Assembly (NCBI GenBank): GCA_963844205.1
Contig: CAWJNK010000012.1
Span: 593,604-657,603 of the forward strand
Direction: 5' to 3'
Source: DASSUW01 sp963844205
GTDB lineage: Bacteria > Actinomycetota > Thermoleophilia > Solirubrobacterales > Solirubrobacteraceae
Length of the DNA: 64,000 bases
Below, one piece after another: positions 52,462-62,274 of the stretch. A program made the position numbers and the translations under genes. Under the pieces are notes generated by a model. That model worked only from the letters and a program-made list of their open reading frames with translations, made no database searches and was not told where the DNA came from. Within the stretch, counting starts at the first letter, position 1, and every line of letters begins with the position of its first letter.

Positions 52462-53019
52462 GTTCAGCGACGGATCGAGTGGCATCGTCGCGAGCAGCGC
52501 GTACTGGCGTCCCTTGCGCCGCAGGACGGCGGCCCACAGACCCTCCGCGTCCTCGGTGAAGATCTCCTCGCGCCGCGGCGGCTCGACGATCCAGGCCTCC
52601 TCCTCGAGCTCTTCCTCGAGCTGCCCAGGCCCCCAGCCGGCGTGGCCGGCGAACACCCTCGCGCGGCGGATCGCGCCCTCGAGCGCCTCCGGATCGTCGG
52701 CGTCCGTGCCCACGAAGCCGAGGTCGTCATCCACCAGCGCCCCCGCGACCTCCGGGCGGTCGAACTCGGCCAGCACGATCACGGCGGTCTCGGCGACCGG
52801 CCCGCCGACGTAGACCTGCTCCTCGTCTCCCGCCAGCCATGCGAGGTCCGGGACCGCCTCGGCCACGCTCGACGCCGCCGGCCGATTGAGCACCAGCCCC
52901 ATCGCCCCCTCGTCGGTGTGCTCGGCGATGAGCACCACCGTGCGAACGAAGTTCGGGTCCAGCAGCGTCGGCGCCGCCAACAGGAGCTTTCCGCGTAGCG
53001 ATTCGGCCATCCGGGACAT
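52459..53019 (-). CDS. YqgE/AlgH-family protein
   Basis: The product is 186 residues, the usual length. Conserved blocks are LRGKLLLAAPTLLDPNFVRTV, AMGLVLNRPA, VYVGGPV, and FAGHAGWGPGQLEEELEEEAWI. The function of AlgH is still unclear (linked to transcriptional regulation of alginate in Pseudomonas). It diverges from the ThiS-like gene with a 23-base gap. Confidence 0.93.
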   Translation of the reverse strand: MSRMAESLRGKLLLAAPTLLDPNFVRTVVLIAEHTDEGAMGLVLNRPAASSVAEAVPDLAWLAGDEEQVYVGGPVAETAVIVLAEFDRPEVAGALVDDDLGFVGTDADDPEALEGAIRRARVFAGHAGWGPGQLEEELEEEAWIVEPPRREEIFTEDAEGLWAAVLRRKGRQYALLATMPLDPSLN

Positions 53020-53042
53020 TGTGTCGGAGTAGGGTTGGCGGT

Positions 53043-53291
53043 GTGCGCATCCGCGTCCGTCTCGGCGCCGGGTTGAGCCGCTTCGCGGAGGCGCCGCTGC
53101 TGTCGATCGACCTCGCCGACGGCGCCAGCGTGGAGGACCTGCTCGCCGCGCTCGGCGCCCAGCAGCCGTCGCTCGAACCCGCCCTGCCCTCGGTGCTGCC
53201 GGTCGTCTCCGGCACCCACGTCGAGCGGGAGCAGCGGCTGCGCGCCGGCGACGAAGTCGCCCTGTTGATCCCCGTCGCAGGAGGAGCGTGA
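53043..53291 (+). CDS. MoaD/ThiS-family sulfur carrier-like protein
   Basis: The product is 82 residues from GTG 53043. The ubiquitin-like pattern is IRVRLGAGLSRFAE, SVEDLLAALGA, then LRAGDEVALLIPVAGGA. It ends Gly-Gly-Ala rather than Gly-Gly, so cleavage of the last residue would be needed for thiocarboxylation, or it no longer serves as a carrier. It is three bases ahead of the acetamidase/formamidase gene. Confidence 0.85.
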   Translation: MRIRVRLGAGLSRFAEAPLLSIDLADGASVEDLLAALGAQQPSLEPALPSVLPVVSGTHVEREQRLRAGDEVALLIPVAGGA

Positions 53292-53294
53292 ATC

Positions 53295-54611
53295 GTGGCC
53301 ACGATCGAGACTCGCCAGGCCCGCCAGACCGTCTTCGTCGACACCTTCACCAACGGGCTGCTCGGCCCGGACGTCCCGATGCTCGGGCCGGTCGCGGACG
53401 GAGGCCACATCGTCGTCAACACCACGCCCGGCTGCTGGGGGCCGATGATCACGCCGTCGATCCGCGGCGGCCACGAGGTGTGCATGCCGGTGGCGGTCGA
53501 GGGCGCCCAGGTCGGCGACGCGATCGCGATCCGCATCCGCGACATCGAGGTCACCTCGCTCGCCACCGCGTCCGGCAACGACCAGACGATGGAGGGCCGC
53601 TTCAACGGCGACCCGTACGTCGCGCCCGTCTGCGCCCAGTGCGGCACCGAGTGGCCCGAGACCCGCGTACAGGGGATCGGCCCGGAGTCGATCCGCTGCG
53701 CCAACTGCGGCGCCGACGCCACCCCGTTCACGTTCACCAACGGCTACACGATGGCGTTCGACCCCACGCACACGGTCGGCGTCACCGTCGGCGCCGAGGC
53801 AGCCGAGCGCTTCGCCGGCGACGCGGCGCGGATGGCCGCCCTGCCCGACAACTCCCGCCAGAACCCGATCCTGCTGTTCGCCCCGCACGACCTCGTCGGC
53901 ATGGCCACGCGCCTGCGCCCGTTCATGGGCCAACTCGGGACGAGCCCGTCGACCACGATGCCCGACTCCCACAACGCCGGAGACTTCGGCGCGTTCCTGG
54001 TCGGCGCCCCCCACCGCTACGCGCTGACCGCCGCCGAGCTGAGCCAGCACAAGACCGACGGGCACATGGACATCGACGCCGTCCGCCCGGGCGCGATCCT
54101 CGTCTGCCCGGTCAAGGTCGACGGCGGCGGCATCTACCTCGGCGACATGCACGCGCTCCAGGGCGACGGCGAGATCGCCGGCCACACCTGCGACGTCTCC
54201 GGCACCGTCACGCTCGAGGTCGAGGTGATCAAGGGGCTCGGGATCGACGGACCCGTGCTGTTCCCGGTCGCCGAGGACCTGCCGTTCCTGGCCCGGCCGC
54301 TGAGCGAGGAGGAGCGCATGCGCGCGCTCGCCCTCGCCCGCCGCCACGGCATGGACGCGCTCGAGGAGACCGCGCCGGTGTCGGTGATCGGCACCGGGCC
54401 GGACCTCAACGCGGCGACCGACAACGGCCTCGCCCGCGCCGCCGAGCTGCTCGGCATGACCGTGCCCGAGGTCATGAACCGCGCGACGGTTACGGGCGCG
54501 ATCGAGATCGGCCGCAACCCGGGCGTCGTCCAGGTCACGTTCCGCGCGCCGGCCGCCAAGCTCGAGGCGCGCGGGTTGCTCATGTACGCGCGGGAGCAGT
54601 ACCCCGGATAG
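53295..54611 (+). CDS. Acetamidase/formamidase-family amide hydrolase
   Basis: The product is 438 residues from GTG 53295. GGHIVVNTTPGCWGP, GGHEVCMPVAVEGAQVGDAI, SHNAGDFGAFLVGAP, HMDIDAVRPGAILVCPVKV and GGGIYLGDMHALQGDGEI are FmdA/AmdA-type blocks; metal-ligand Asp/His residues lie in the last. A short treble-clef-like insert (CAQCGTEW and CANCGA, about residues 113-140) adds a probable zinc knuckle. It hydrolyses short-chain amides such as formamide or acetamide; the true substrate is unknown. It sits in a ThiS-like gene pair and is followed by a penicillin acylase. Confidence 0.9.
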   Translation: MATIETRQARQTVFVDTFTNGLLGPDVPMLGPVADGGHIVVNTTPGCWGPMITPSIRGGHEVCMPVAVEGAQVGDAIAIRIRDIEVTSLATASGNDQTMEGRFNGDPYVAPVCAQCGTEWPETRVQGIGPESIRCANCGADATPFTFTNGYTMAFDPTHTVGVTVGAEAAERFAGDAARMAALPDNSRQNPILLFAPHDLVGMATRLRPFMGQLGTSPSTTMPDSHNAGDFGAFLVGAPHRYALTAAELSQHKTDGHMDIDAVRPGAILVCPVKVDGGGIYLGDMHALQGDGEIAGHTCDVSGTVTLEVEVIKGLGIDGPVLFPVAEDLPFLARPLSEEERMRALALARRHGMDALEETAPVSVIGTGPDLNAATDNGLARAAELLGMTVPEVMNRATVTGAIEIGRNPGVVQVTFRAPAAKLEARGLLMYAREQYPG

Positions 54612-54620
54612 GCTCGCCCG

Positions 54621-56852
54621 ATGATGAGGTGGGTTGCGATCGCCGCCGTCGCGGCGCTGCTGGCGGTGCCGGTCGGCGCGTCCGCGCGCGTCATCCAGGC
54701 CGAGACCGTCCTGCCGCCCGGCCAGTCCGGGCACGTGCCGCAGAGCGGGAGCAACGCGCACCTGACCGACCAGATCGGGCTGTTCGAGTCGTTCGCGTTC
54801 AAGCCCGCGGGCTTCGACCGGCCCGGGACCACCACGGAGTCCCCCGCCCCGGGCGTGACGATCACGCGCGACGACTACGGCGTGCCGAACGTGCGCGCGG
54901 GCACCGACCGCGACCTGTGGGTCGGCGTCGGCTACGCGGTCGCGCAGGACCGGCTCGTCCAGCTCGAGCTGTACCGGCGCGGCACGCAGGGCCGACTCGC
55001 GGAGGTTCTCGGCGCCTCACAGCTCGCGGACGACATCGTCGCCCGCCGGGATTACTACACGCCGCGCGAGCTCCAGCGCCAGATCCGGGCGCTTCCCAGC
55101 GCTCTCCGTGCCCGCTTCGACGCCTACGCCGCCGGCGTCAACCTGTGGCTCGACAAGCTCAAGGCCGACCCGTCGCTGCGCCCGCAGGAGCTGGTCGCGC
55201 TGAACCTCGACCTCCAGCCGTGGCGCCCCGTCGACTCGGCGTCGATCGGCGTGCAACTGGCGCGCACGGTCCCGGCCGACGACGGGCGCGAGCTGCAGAA
55301 CTGGGAGGCGCTGCGCAAGCTCGGCGCCAGGCGCTTCAACGAGCTGCTGCCGCTGCGCCGCAGCGACCAGGTGGTCACGGTTCCGCCCTCCGCGGGCCGC
55401 TTCCCGTCCAACCCGGGCCGCAGCCGCAAGGACGAGAAGGCCGGCTTCAAGCGCTCGCGCCGCTACCTGCACAGTCTGCGCGCACCCAAGCAGCCGGCGG
55501 CGACCACGGCCCTGCTCCGCGGCGGCTCCAACGCCTGGGCCGTGCGCGGGAGCGGCGGGCGCGCATGGCTGTTCACCGGCACGCAGCTCGGCTTCTCGAT
55601 CCCGGAGCAGCTCGTCGAGCTCGAGGTGCACCGGCCCGGGCTCGACGCCGGCGGCGTCACGGTGCCCGGCCTGCCGGTGGTGGGCATCGGCCGCAACGAC
55701 CACATCGCCTGGGCCTTGACCAGCGGCGCGAGCGACGACGACGACCTCTACGCCGAGCGCCTGGCCGGAAAGGAGCGCTACCGCTTCAGGGGCCGCACCC
55801 GCACGATGCAATGCCGCACCGAGACGTTCCAGGTCGCCGGCGCGAGCGCGAAGAAGCGGCGGCTGTGCCGGACCGTGCACGGCCCGGTGCAGACCCGCTC
55901 GAAGGGCATCGCCTGGGCACGGCGGTACGCGACCTGGCAGCGCGAGATGGACACGCTCGTCGGGCTCGTCGAGCTCAACGATGCCGACACCGTCCCGCAG
56001 GCCGGCCGCGCGCTCGCCAAGGTGAGCTGGAACGAGAACACGCTGGTCGCCGACGACCGCGGCAGCATCGGCTGGTGGCACCCGGGTCGCCTGCCGATCC
56101 GGCCCAAGCGCTGGGACGAGCGGCTGCCGCTGCCCGGCACCGGCGAGGCCGAGTGGCGCGGGTTCTTGGGGCCCTCGCAGCTCCCGCACGTGATCAACCC
56201 CGGGCGGGGCTGGCTCGCCAACTGGAACAACATGCCGTCCGCCGGCTGGACGGTGGGCGACGCCCCGACGCCGCCGCGCATCTCCGGGCGGTATCACCGG
56301 GGCCGCTACCTGAGCGGCCTCGTCGCCCAGGCTGCCGCCAACCCGAGCTACGACGCGATCAAAGCCGTCGACCGCGAGACCGGCACCCATGCCCAGCAGC
56401 GGGTCCTCTTCGACCAGGCGCTCCGCAACGTCCAGGCGGAGGTGACCGGGCCGGCCAGGACGCTGATCGCCACGATCATCGCCTGGGACGGCGACTACGA
56501 CACGACCGACGCGGCCGGCACCGTCGACCCCGGGCTGGCCGCCTGGGAGACGCTCAAGGACGAGGTCGCCAAGCTCGTCCTGCCGCGCGCCGCGAGGGAC
56601 TGGCTCGGCGGCCCCGCCGCCTACCACGCGTTCGACTTCGGCGGCGCCGACGGCGCGGCCTTCCTGCACCTCACGAGCCTCGGCCTCCAGGAGGCCGCCG
56701 CGAACGCGGCCGCCAGGCTCGGCGGCGACCCGTCTACCTGGCGCCGGCCGAGGCGGATGTACGACGTGAGCGTGCTCGGCCTCGCCGAGAAGCCCGCTCT
56801 GAAGTTCTACGACCGCGGCACGTGGCAGCAGGCCGTCGAGCTCGGCCCTTAG
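54621..56852 (+). CDS. Secreted penicillin acylase-family Ntn hydrolase
   Basis: The product is 743 residues. Signal peptide MMRWVAIAAVAALLAVPVGASA precedes an alpha-chain region with TRDDYGVPNVRAGTDRDLWVGVGYAVAQDRL, typical of the family. A spacer leads to the beta chain, which begins at Ser303 in GGSNAWAV, the catalytic nucleophile exposed by self-cleavage. Further blocks are GTQLGFSIPE, HIAWALTSG and DNRGSIGWW-like ADDRGSIGWWH. It may cleave acyl-homoserine lactones, acyl side chains or beta-lactam amides. Its 3' end meets the convergent, broken metalloprotease gene. Confidence 0.9.
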   Translation: MMRWVAIAAVAALLAVPVGASARVIQAETVLPPGQSGHVPQSGSNAHLTDQIGLFESFAFKPAGFDRPGTTTESPAPGVTITRDDYGVPNVRAGTDRDLWVGVGYAVAQDRLVQLELYRRGTQGRLAEVLGASQLADDIVARRDYYTPRELQRQIRALPSALRARFDAYAAGVNLWLDKLKADPSLRPQELVALNLDLQPWRPVDSASIGVQLARTVPADDGRELQNWEALRKLGARRFNELLPLRRSDQVVTVPPSAGRFPSNPGRSRKDEKAGFKRSRRYLHSLRAPKQPAATTALLRGGSNAWAVRGSGGRAWLFTGTQLGFSIPEQLVELEVHRPGLDAGGVTVPGLPVVGIGRNDHIAWALTSGASDDDDLYAERLAGKERYRFRGRTRTMQCRTETFQVAGASAKKRRLCRTVHGPVQTRSKGIAWARRYATWQREMDTLVGLVELNDADTVPQAGRALAKVSWNENTLVADDRGSIGWWHPGRLPIRPKRWDERLPLPGTGEAEWRGFLGPSQLPHVINPGRGWLANWNNMPSAGWTVGDAPTPPRISGRYHRGRYLSGLVAQAAANPSYDAIKAVDRETGTHAQQRVLFDQALRNVQAEVTGPARTLIATIIAWDGDYDTTDAAGTVDPGLAAWETLKDEVAKLVLPRAARDWLGGPAAYHAFDFGGADGAAFLHLTSLGLQEAAANAAARLGGDPSTWRRPRRMYDVSVLGLAEKPALKFYDRGTWQQAVELGP

Positions 56853-58247
56853 CGCGACACTGGCTGCTGGTGACGGTCTGCGCCCGGCCGACCATGGCGT
56901 CGGCCACGCGCGCGCTGGGCGCCGAGGCGGCGGACGCGCTGCCGTCCGGGTTGCTGGCCACGACCTGCACGCGCAGGCGGCGGCCACGGTCGGCCTTCGT
57001 CGGCGTGTACGACGCCTTCGTGGCGCCGGCGATGTCGCCCCAGCGGCCGCGCCGCTCGCGCTGCCAGCGGTAGCTGTAGGTCAGCGGGCCGTTCTGCCAG
57101 CCGCCGGCGTCCGAGGCGACCGTCGCCCCGCGCCGAGGCGCTCCGGCCACGGCCGGCGCGACGGTGCTGACGGGCGGCGCCGGCGCGAGCCCGTCGGTCC
57201 CGCCGCCGCACGCCGGGGCGATCTGCGCGCACGGCGCGAGGAACGCGCTGTCGAACACGTTCCAGTGCGTGGCGAGGTAGCTGCCCGCCTCCGGCGCCGG
57301 GTTGAAGTAGTCGTCGCGGCCGCAGTCGTAGGCCTGCGGGATCGCTCCGCCGACGCGCGCGCAGTCGTACTGCATCGCGTGCGCCGCGCCGCTGTCCTCG
57401 GCGTAGCACATGACGTCGGCGCCCTGCCAGCAGTGGCCGTAGCGGGGGAGCTGGAAGCCGGCGCGGTTGCGTGCTGTGCGGCGACGACCACTGCACGGCG
57501 CCCAGGTTGTGGCTCATCTCGTGCAGGAAGCCCTCGGCCCACCAGCCGCGCGCGCCCGGCCCCGGCGCGCCCTGGCCGTCGCGCGAGAAGAGGACCGACG
57601 CGAAGCCGCCGAAGTTGTGGACGTTGCCCGGCGCCGCGACGGTCGCCGACCGAGCCGAGCACGTTCTCGCCGAGGCCGTAGTCGTAGCCGCCGCCGTTGA
57701 GCGTGTCGGCCAGGATGACGACGTTCCGCGGGCCCGACGTCGCGCCGAGCCGCGGCTCGACCTCGCGCACGACCGCGCTGAAGTTGTCGACGTACTGCGC
57801 GCGCGGGCCGGTCAGATGGACGACCTGGATGTCGACGAACTGCGGGCCGCAGCTCGTGCCCATGTCGACGCGCAGCGCCTTCGCGCCGCCGCTCTGGGAG
57901 GCCATGAAGCGCTGGATGAGCGCGACGTTGGCCTGGATCGCGTCGCGCCAGCCGTCGAAGCGGTCAGGGCGGTCGGCGGGATGGGCGTAGACGAGCTTGA
58001 AGCGCGGGGAGGAGGCGGGGAGCGCCGCATGCGCGGTGTCGTCGCTCGTGCGCGTCTCGCCGCACCATTCGTACGGGAGCGCGTCGGGCGCGGCGGCGGC
58101 CGCCGCCGTGGCGGCGACGTCCACGAACGCGAGCTCATCGCGGGTATCGCGGTGCGTGATCGCGCCCTCGACGCCGTGCGCGGCGGCCGATGCACACGAG
58201 AGCGCGACGGCGAGCAGCGTGACGGCGATGGCGAGAGCAGTACGCAC
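56849..58247 (-). pseudogene. Secreted zinc metalloprotease with C-terminal Ig-like domain, at least two frameshifts
   Basis: Signal peptide MRTALAIAVTLLAVALSCAS starts the first frame (58247 to about 57650). A shift near 57640-57660 leads to a second frame holding GGWASVL-like GGFASVLFSRDGQ and the zinc motif HEMSHNLGAVQ. A second shift near 57467-57474 leads to CYAEDSGAAHAMQYDC and a C-terminal Ig-like repeat (GGWQNGPLTYSYRWQ ... VQVVASNPDGSASAA). HExxHxxGxxQ has Gln where the third ligand is often His or Asp. The last frame runs on to 56734, antisense to the acylase; a third shift to a stop at 56849 is likely. Probable assembly indels or a decayed exoprotease. Confidence 0.75.
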
Positions 58248-58380
58248 GTCCCGGTGATTCGGCAGGCGGCGTCGGAATTTGAACGCCGCAGAGCCGATAG
58301 ACAGCGATCAGGCGTATTGAAACAGTCGAATGTTCGTCCACCGGTTGTCGTCGCCCCACCGCCCCGGTTAGGTTTGCCCT

Positions 58381-59739
58381 ATGGCTCGGACGGTGGGGAG
58401 GATGGTTGCGCTGGTGGTCCTCGGACTGCTCGCCTCGACTGGTCCCGCGAACGCTCAGGGTCTCGAGGATCCCGCCGACCAGTGGCTCCCGCGCTCCGAC
58501 GGCGCCTCATGGACGTACTCCTGGTCGAACAACACGTACTCCCCGGCTGCGAGGACCGAGCAGTACGGGCTCCAAGCGCGCGTGGACACCACCTTCCGCC
58601 TGCGGTGGCAGGAGCCTGACGCTCCTCTGCAGAGTGCGGCGAGCGCGGGAACGATGGACTTCCAGCACACCGAAGGCGGCCTGGTGAACCTCAACTACCA
58701 GAGCACGCCGCCGCCGCTGCAGTATCCGATCCTGTGCGCGGTCGCGAGCGCGTGCGGGAACAGCATGGCCGGGGCGTTGTACCTCGTGCTGTGGGGCACC
58801 CGCGCTCCGGTCTTGGCGGAGCCGCTGCTCCGCGGCACCCGCTGGGGCGCACAGGGCGGCGCGGACAACGACGTGGCGAGCGACAACCGCTATGCCGGCC
58901 GCGAGCGCGTGACCGTTCCGGCGTTCCCCGGCGGCATCGAGGCGGCGAAGGTCGAATCGCAGGTGACCCAGGCCGGGGCCATCGGCGACCCGTTCGGCAG
59001 CGGGGTTCGGAAGGTGTGGTGGGTGCGCGGCGTCGGTCCCGTGCGGATCGAGTTCCGGCACGCCGGCGGCGAGTTGAGCCGGGCCGAGCTGCAGAGCACG
59101 AACCTCTCGCCACGCCCGCTGCCGACCGACGTCAATCTGCTTCCGCTCAACCGCGGCGATCGTGCGATCTACCGCTGGCGCAACACGCGCCACATGAAGA
59201 AATGGTCGCGGCAGCAGTTCGACGTGATGCAGGTCGTCAACAACACCGCGCAGGTCGACGTCAAGCACCTCTCGGGACCGATTGCCGTGGTGGGCAGCTA
59301 CCTCTTCTCGACGCGGTTGAGCGGAGTGACCCTGCTGTCAGGGACCACCAACGCGGCGACGCGCGCGAAGTTCCCGCCCCTGGGGCCGCGCTCAGACCGG
59401 CGCCACTTCTTCACCCCGTTTGACCTGATGAACTTCGGCTTCAACCCCGTGGTCCCGATCGGCGCGGTGAAGGGCACAACGTGGCGAAGCGCACGCGAGG
59501 GGCGCGATTGGGATCTCTTCCGCGTGAGCGGGGTGTCGAAGGTGATCGCCACCGCGACGAAGGTGAGGACGCCCGCCGGCAGGTTCCGGACCACCGTGGT
59601 GCGATCGAAGCTGGTCCAGCGCGGCCACCGGTTCGGCAGCGGCACGCGGACGAGCTACTTCGCCGCCGGCAAGGGTCTCGTCAAGCTGACGTTCAAGCAC
59701 CGGGACGGCAGCCGGTCGATCGTCGAGCGCGAGCGCTGA
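58381..59739 (+). CDS. Secreted protein of unknown function, two-domain beta-rich
   Basis: The product is 452 residues with signal peptide MARTVGRMVALVVLGLLAS. Two similar halves start with a GxxWxYxW pattern (DGASWTYSWSNNTYS; GDRAIYRWRNTRHMKK) and contain beta-strand runs ending KLVQRGHRFGSG. This looks like the family of surface proteins that begin 'SDGxSWTYxW', but I do not know a function. It is followed eight bases later by the delta-60-repeat protein, in the same direction and probably the same transcript. Confidence 0.7.
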   Translation: MARTVGRMVALVVLGLLASTGPANAQGLEDPADQWLPRSDGASWTYSWSNNTYSPAARTEQYGLQARVDTTFRLRWQEPDAPLQSAASAGTMDFQHTEGGLVNLNYQSTPPPLQYPILCAVASACGNSMAGALYLVLWGTRAPVLAEPLLRGTRWGAQGGADNDVASDNRYAGRERVTVPAFPGGIEAAKVESQVTQAGAIGDPFGSGVRKVWWVRGVGPVRIEFRHAGGELSRAELQSTNLSPRPLPTDVNLLPLNRGDRAIYRWRNTRHMKKWSRQQFDVMQVVNNTAQVDVKHLSGPIAVVGSYLFSTRLSGVTLLSGTTNAATRAKFPPLGPRSDRRHFFTPFDLMNFGFNPVVPIGAVKGTTWRSAREGRDWDLFRVSGVSKVIATATKVRTPAGRFRTTVVRSKLVQRGHRFGSGTRTSYFAAGKGLVKLTFKHRDGSRSIVERER

Positions 59740-59747
59740 GCGCTCCG

Positions 59748-62111
59748 ATGAGGGGGCTCAACCTGCGATCGAGGGTGATCCTGCCGGCGACGCTCGCAGC
59801 CCTCCTCGCCGCCGCACCGTCCGCGGGTGCCCAGGCGTTCCCGGCGCCCAGCCTGAGCGTCGACACGGCGTTCAACCCGCCCACGGGGATTCACACGACG
59901 GACTTCCCTCCACCGGGAACCGCCGGCACGCGCCATGACATCCCCGCGGCCGTGGCCGTCCACGGGAACCGGATCTACACGGTCGGCGTGACAGGCACAA
60001 CGACAACCTCGGACAACCGCACCGTCGCCATCGCGGCTCGCCGGCTGGACGGCACACTGGATCCCTCCTTCGACGGTGATGGGAAATTGACGCTATCGAT
60101 CGGCGCGAAAGCCGACATCGGTACTGGCATCGCCGTGCTGCCGGCGGACGGAAGCCTCCGCGTGCTGGTCGCGACCGACGTGAGCACGACGTCCACCATC
60201 AGCTTCGATGTCGCCGTCGTCGGTCTGAACGCCGATGGCACTCCGGACACCACCTTCGGCGCGCCGATCGCCACGGGCGTCCGTGGCGTTTGGCTCTTGG
60301 CGGGAACCGAAAACGAAATCCCTGCACGCATAGAAGCCGGCCCGGGCGGGCGGCTGGCGATCGTCGGAGCGCGCACCGACGGGATCCGCGACGACTTTGT
60401 GGCGCTCCTCGAGGCGAACGGCAGTCCGGTGACCGGCCCAGGCTTCGGCGCAGACGGCGTCAGGTTCTCAGAGACCGCATCGCCGGTCGACCGCGGGGTC
60501 GACGTCGCCTTTCGGCCGGGAGGCGGGCTGGTCACGTTGGTCTCCATCGACGCCCCCGCGACGCCAGACGAAACGGTCTTGCGCGCCTTCAATGCCGACG
60601 GAACGCTCGATATGACGTTCGGCACCGGCGGCAACGTCCTGGTGGGCAATACGGACACGGTCCCGGGCGGCCTGATCGTCCACGACGGACGTCTCTGGGT
60701 CTCGGGATCCACGAACGTCGGATCCGACACCGACGCCTTCCTTGCCCGCGTGAACGCCGACGGCGCAGGGTTGCAGGTTCACCGATTCGACATGCGTGGC
60801 CCGCTGACGCCAAGCTTGGCGGTCCCCAGTCGCGCGAACGACATCGTCGTGGTCCCGGGCGTACCGGCGACGATCGTGGTCGTGGGCTCCGTCACACACA
60901 GCAGCGGGGTCACGGACTGGGCGGCCGCCGCCTTCAACAACTTCGACGGCGACCTCGCGCGAGCGGGGATGGACGACATCGTGATTCAGGCCCCGGGCGA
61001 CACCGTCGACGCGTCGCTCGTAACCGCGGCGGCCGGCGCGCAGGGATGGCTCGCCGTCGCCGGTCGACTCGTAGGCTCGGACAACGATTTCGGCAACGCC
61101 CGTCTGCTCGTCGACGCCGACAAGACCTGCGACCTCGCGGTCGCGGCGAGCGAGCCCGGAGAGATCGTGTTTCGGGGCTCGAGTCCGGCGGCTCTGACCG
61201 TTCGAGTCCAGAACGTAGGAACACGAGCGTGCGGGGGTACGCTGAGCGTCGCAGCGCCGTATGGCATGGCGGCGGTCGCGACAGGCCTGGTACTCCCCGG
61301 CGCCACGTTCGTCGCGCCCGCGATCCCGACCACGTATCACGGCCCACGGCGCGCCGACGACGTCCTGCTGATCGCGTTGGACGCACCCGCGGACGCGAAT
61401 TCGGCGAACAACCGCGCCGCGGCGCACGTCGTCTTCAGCTATTGCGACCTCGCGGTCGCGCGGGCCGGCGCAGTCGGAGCGATCCCCACCGAGGGCACAC
61501 GGCGCTTCGAGCTGTCGCTGCGCAATCAGGGGACGACCACCTGTCGTGTCCGCGTAGGGCGCAATGCGGAGTACCCGTTGGCGCGTGGCAAGCCGGCGTC
61601 GGACACGGTGGCGGTCGCGGCGCCGCCGGGCGCTCGACCCGGGAAGCGAGTCGTTGTCGCCCTGCGCGCGAGCGCCACCGACGACGTCGAGCCGTCGAAC
61701 AATGCGGTCACGGTCTCGCCCACGGTCGTTCGCGTCGGCGACAGCGACGTGCGCTCGTGGGGCGCCCGGCGGTTCGCCGGCACGGCCCGAAGAGGCGCCG
61801 GAGACCTGGCCGCGAGCCGGCTTCGCCCTGCACGCGTGGACGTCGCGGTTCTGCGCGTAAGCAGCAAGAGCTGTTCCTGGCTGAGCTCGACGCGAGGGAG
61901 TTTCACGGGCGAGCCGCGCGGCCCGGATGGGCGATGCGGGCAGCATCACTGGCTACGGGCGGACGGCACGACGAATTGGCGGCTAGCGTTGCGCAGATCC
62001 CTCTCCCCGGGCCGCTACGTCGTGTTCTCGCGAACGACGATCCGCGCGGGCTTCCGCGAGGCCAGCTTCTCGCCGAAGGACCGCAACCGCGTCGAGTTCA
62101 CCGTCCGGTGA
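59748..62111 (+). CDS. Secreted delta-60-repeat protein with CARDB-like C-terminus
   Basis: The product is 787 residues from ATG 59748. Signal peptide RVILPATLAALLAAAPSAGA precedes several beta-propeller-like repeats with LDGTLDPSFDGDGKL, LNADGTPDTTFG and FNADGTLDMTFGTGG, the uncharacterised delta-60 signature. Two CARDB-like domains follow (about residues 455-670; CDLAVA, VQNVGTRACGGTLSV, then CDLAVARAG, LRNQGTTTCRV), ending in a beta domain. A cell-surface or secreted adhesion role is plausible. The long upstream frame is shadow. Confidence 0.85.
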   Translation: MRGLNLRSRVILPATLAALLAAAPSAGAQAFPAPSLSVDTAFNPPTGIHTTDFPPPGTAGTRHDIPAAVAVHGNRIYTVGVTGTTTTSDNRTVAIAARRLDGTLDPSFDGDGKLTLSIGAKADIGTGIAVLPADGSLRVLVATDVSTTSTISFDVAVVGLNADGTPDTTFGAPIATGVRGVWLLAGTENEIPARIEAGPGGRLAIVGARTDGIRDDFVALLEANGSPVTGPGFGADGVRFSETASPVDRGVDVAFRPGGGLVTLVSIDAPATPDETVLRAFNADGTLDMTFGTGGNVLVGNTDTVPGGLIVHDGRLWVSGSTNVGSDTDAFLARVNADGAGLQVHRFDMRGPLTPSLAVPSRANDIVVVPGVPATIVVVGSVTHSSGVTDWAAAAFNNFDGDLARAGMDDIVIQAPGDTVDASLVTAAAGAQGWLAVAGRLVGSDNDFGNARLLVDADKTCDLAVAASEPGEIVFRGSSPAALTVRVQNVGTRACGGTLSVAAPYGMAAVATGLVLPGATFVAPAIPTTYHGPRRADDVLLIALDAPADANSANNRAAAHVVFSYCDLAVARAGAVGAIPTEGTRRFELSLRNQGTTTCRVRVGRNAEYPLARGKPASDTVAVAAPPGARPGKRVVVALRASATDDVEPSNNAVTVSPTVVRVGDSDVRSWGARRFAGTARRGAGDLAASRLRPARVDVAVLRVSSKSCSWLSSTRGSFTGEPRGPDGRCGQHHWLRADGTTNWRLALRRSLSPGRYVVFSRTTIRAGFREASFSPKDRNRVEFTVR

Positions 62112-62274
62112 CCGCGAGCTGCGCGCCAAATCTCGCTGCAATATCGGTGATTCGGCCTCAGCGCTGAAAATAAATCACCCGCGCAACGTCGTTTCTGCAT
62201 AGGGTCGCTCTTCGGTATCTGTTGGCTCGGTCGCGGCCCTCGCGTAGGGAGGGCGCAGCGAGTCTTTCCCCCCC

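Noticed and set aside
56734..56848. True C-terminus of the metalloprotease antisense to the acylase gene
   Set aside because: The Ig-like domain ends near 56902 and the rest is Arg-rich shadow of the acylase; a frameshift to the stop at 56849 is more likely.
62112..62274. Second c-di-AMP riboswitch before the Ala/Pro-rich protein
   Set aside because: The gap lacks the GGGGGACCC and CCGUCAGCU blocks.
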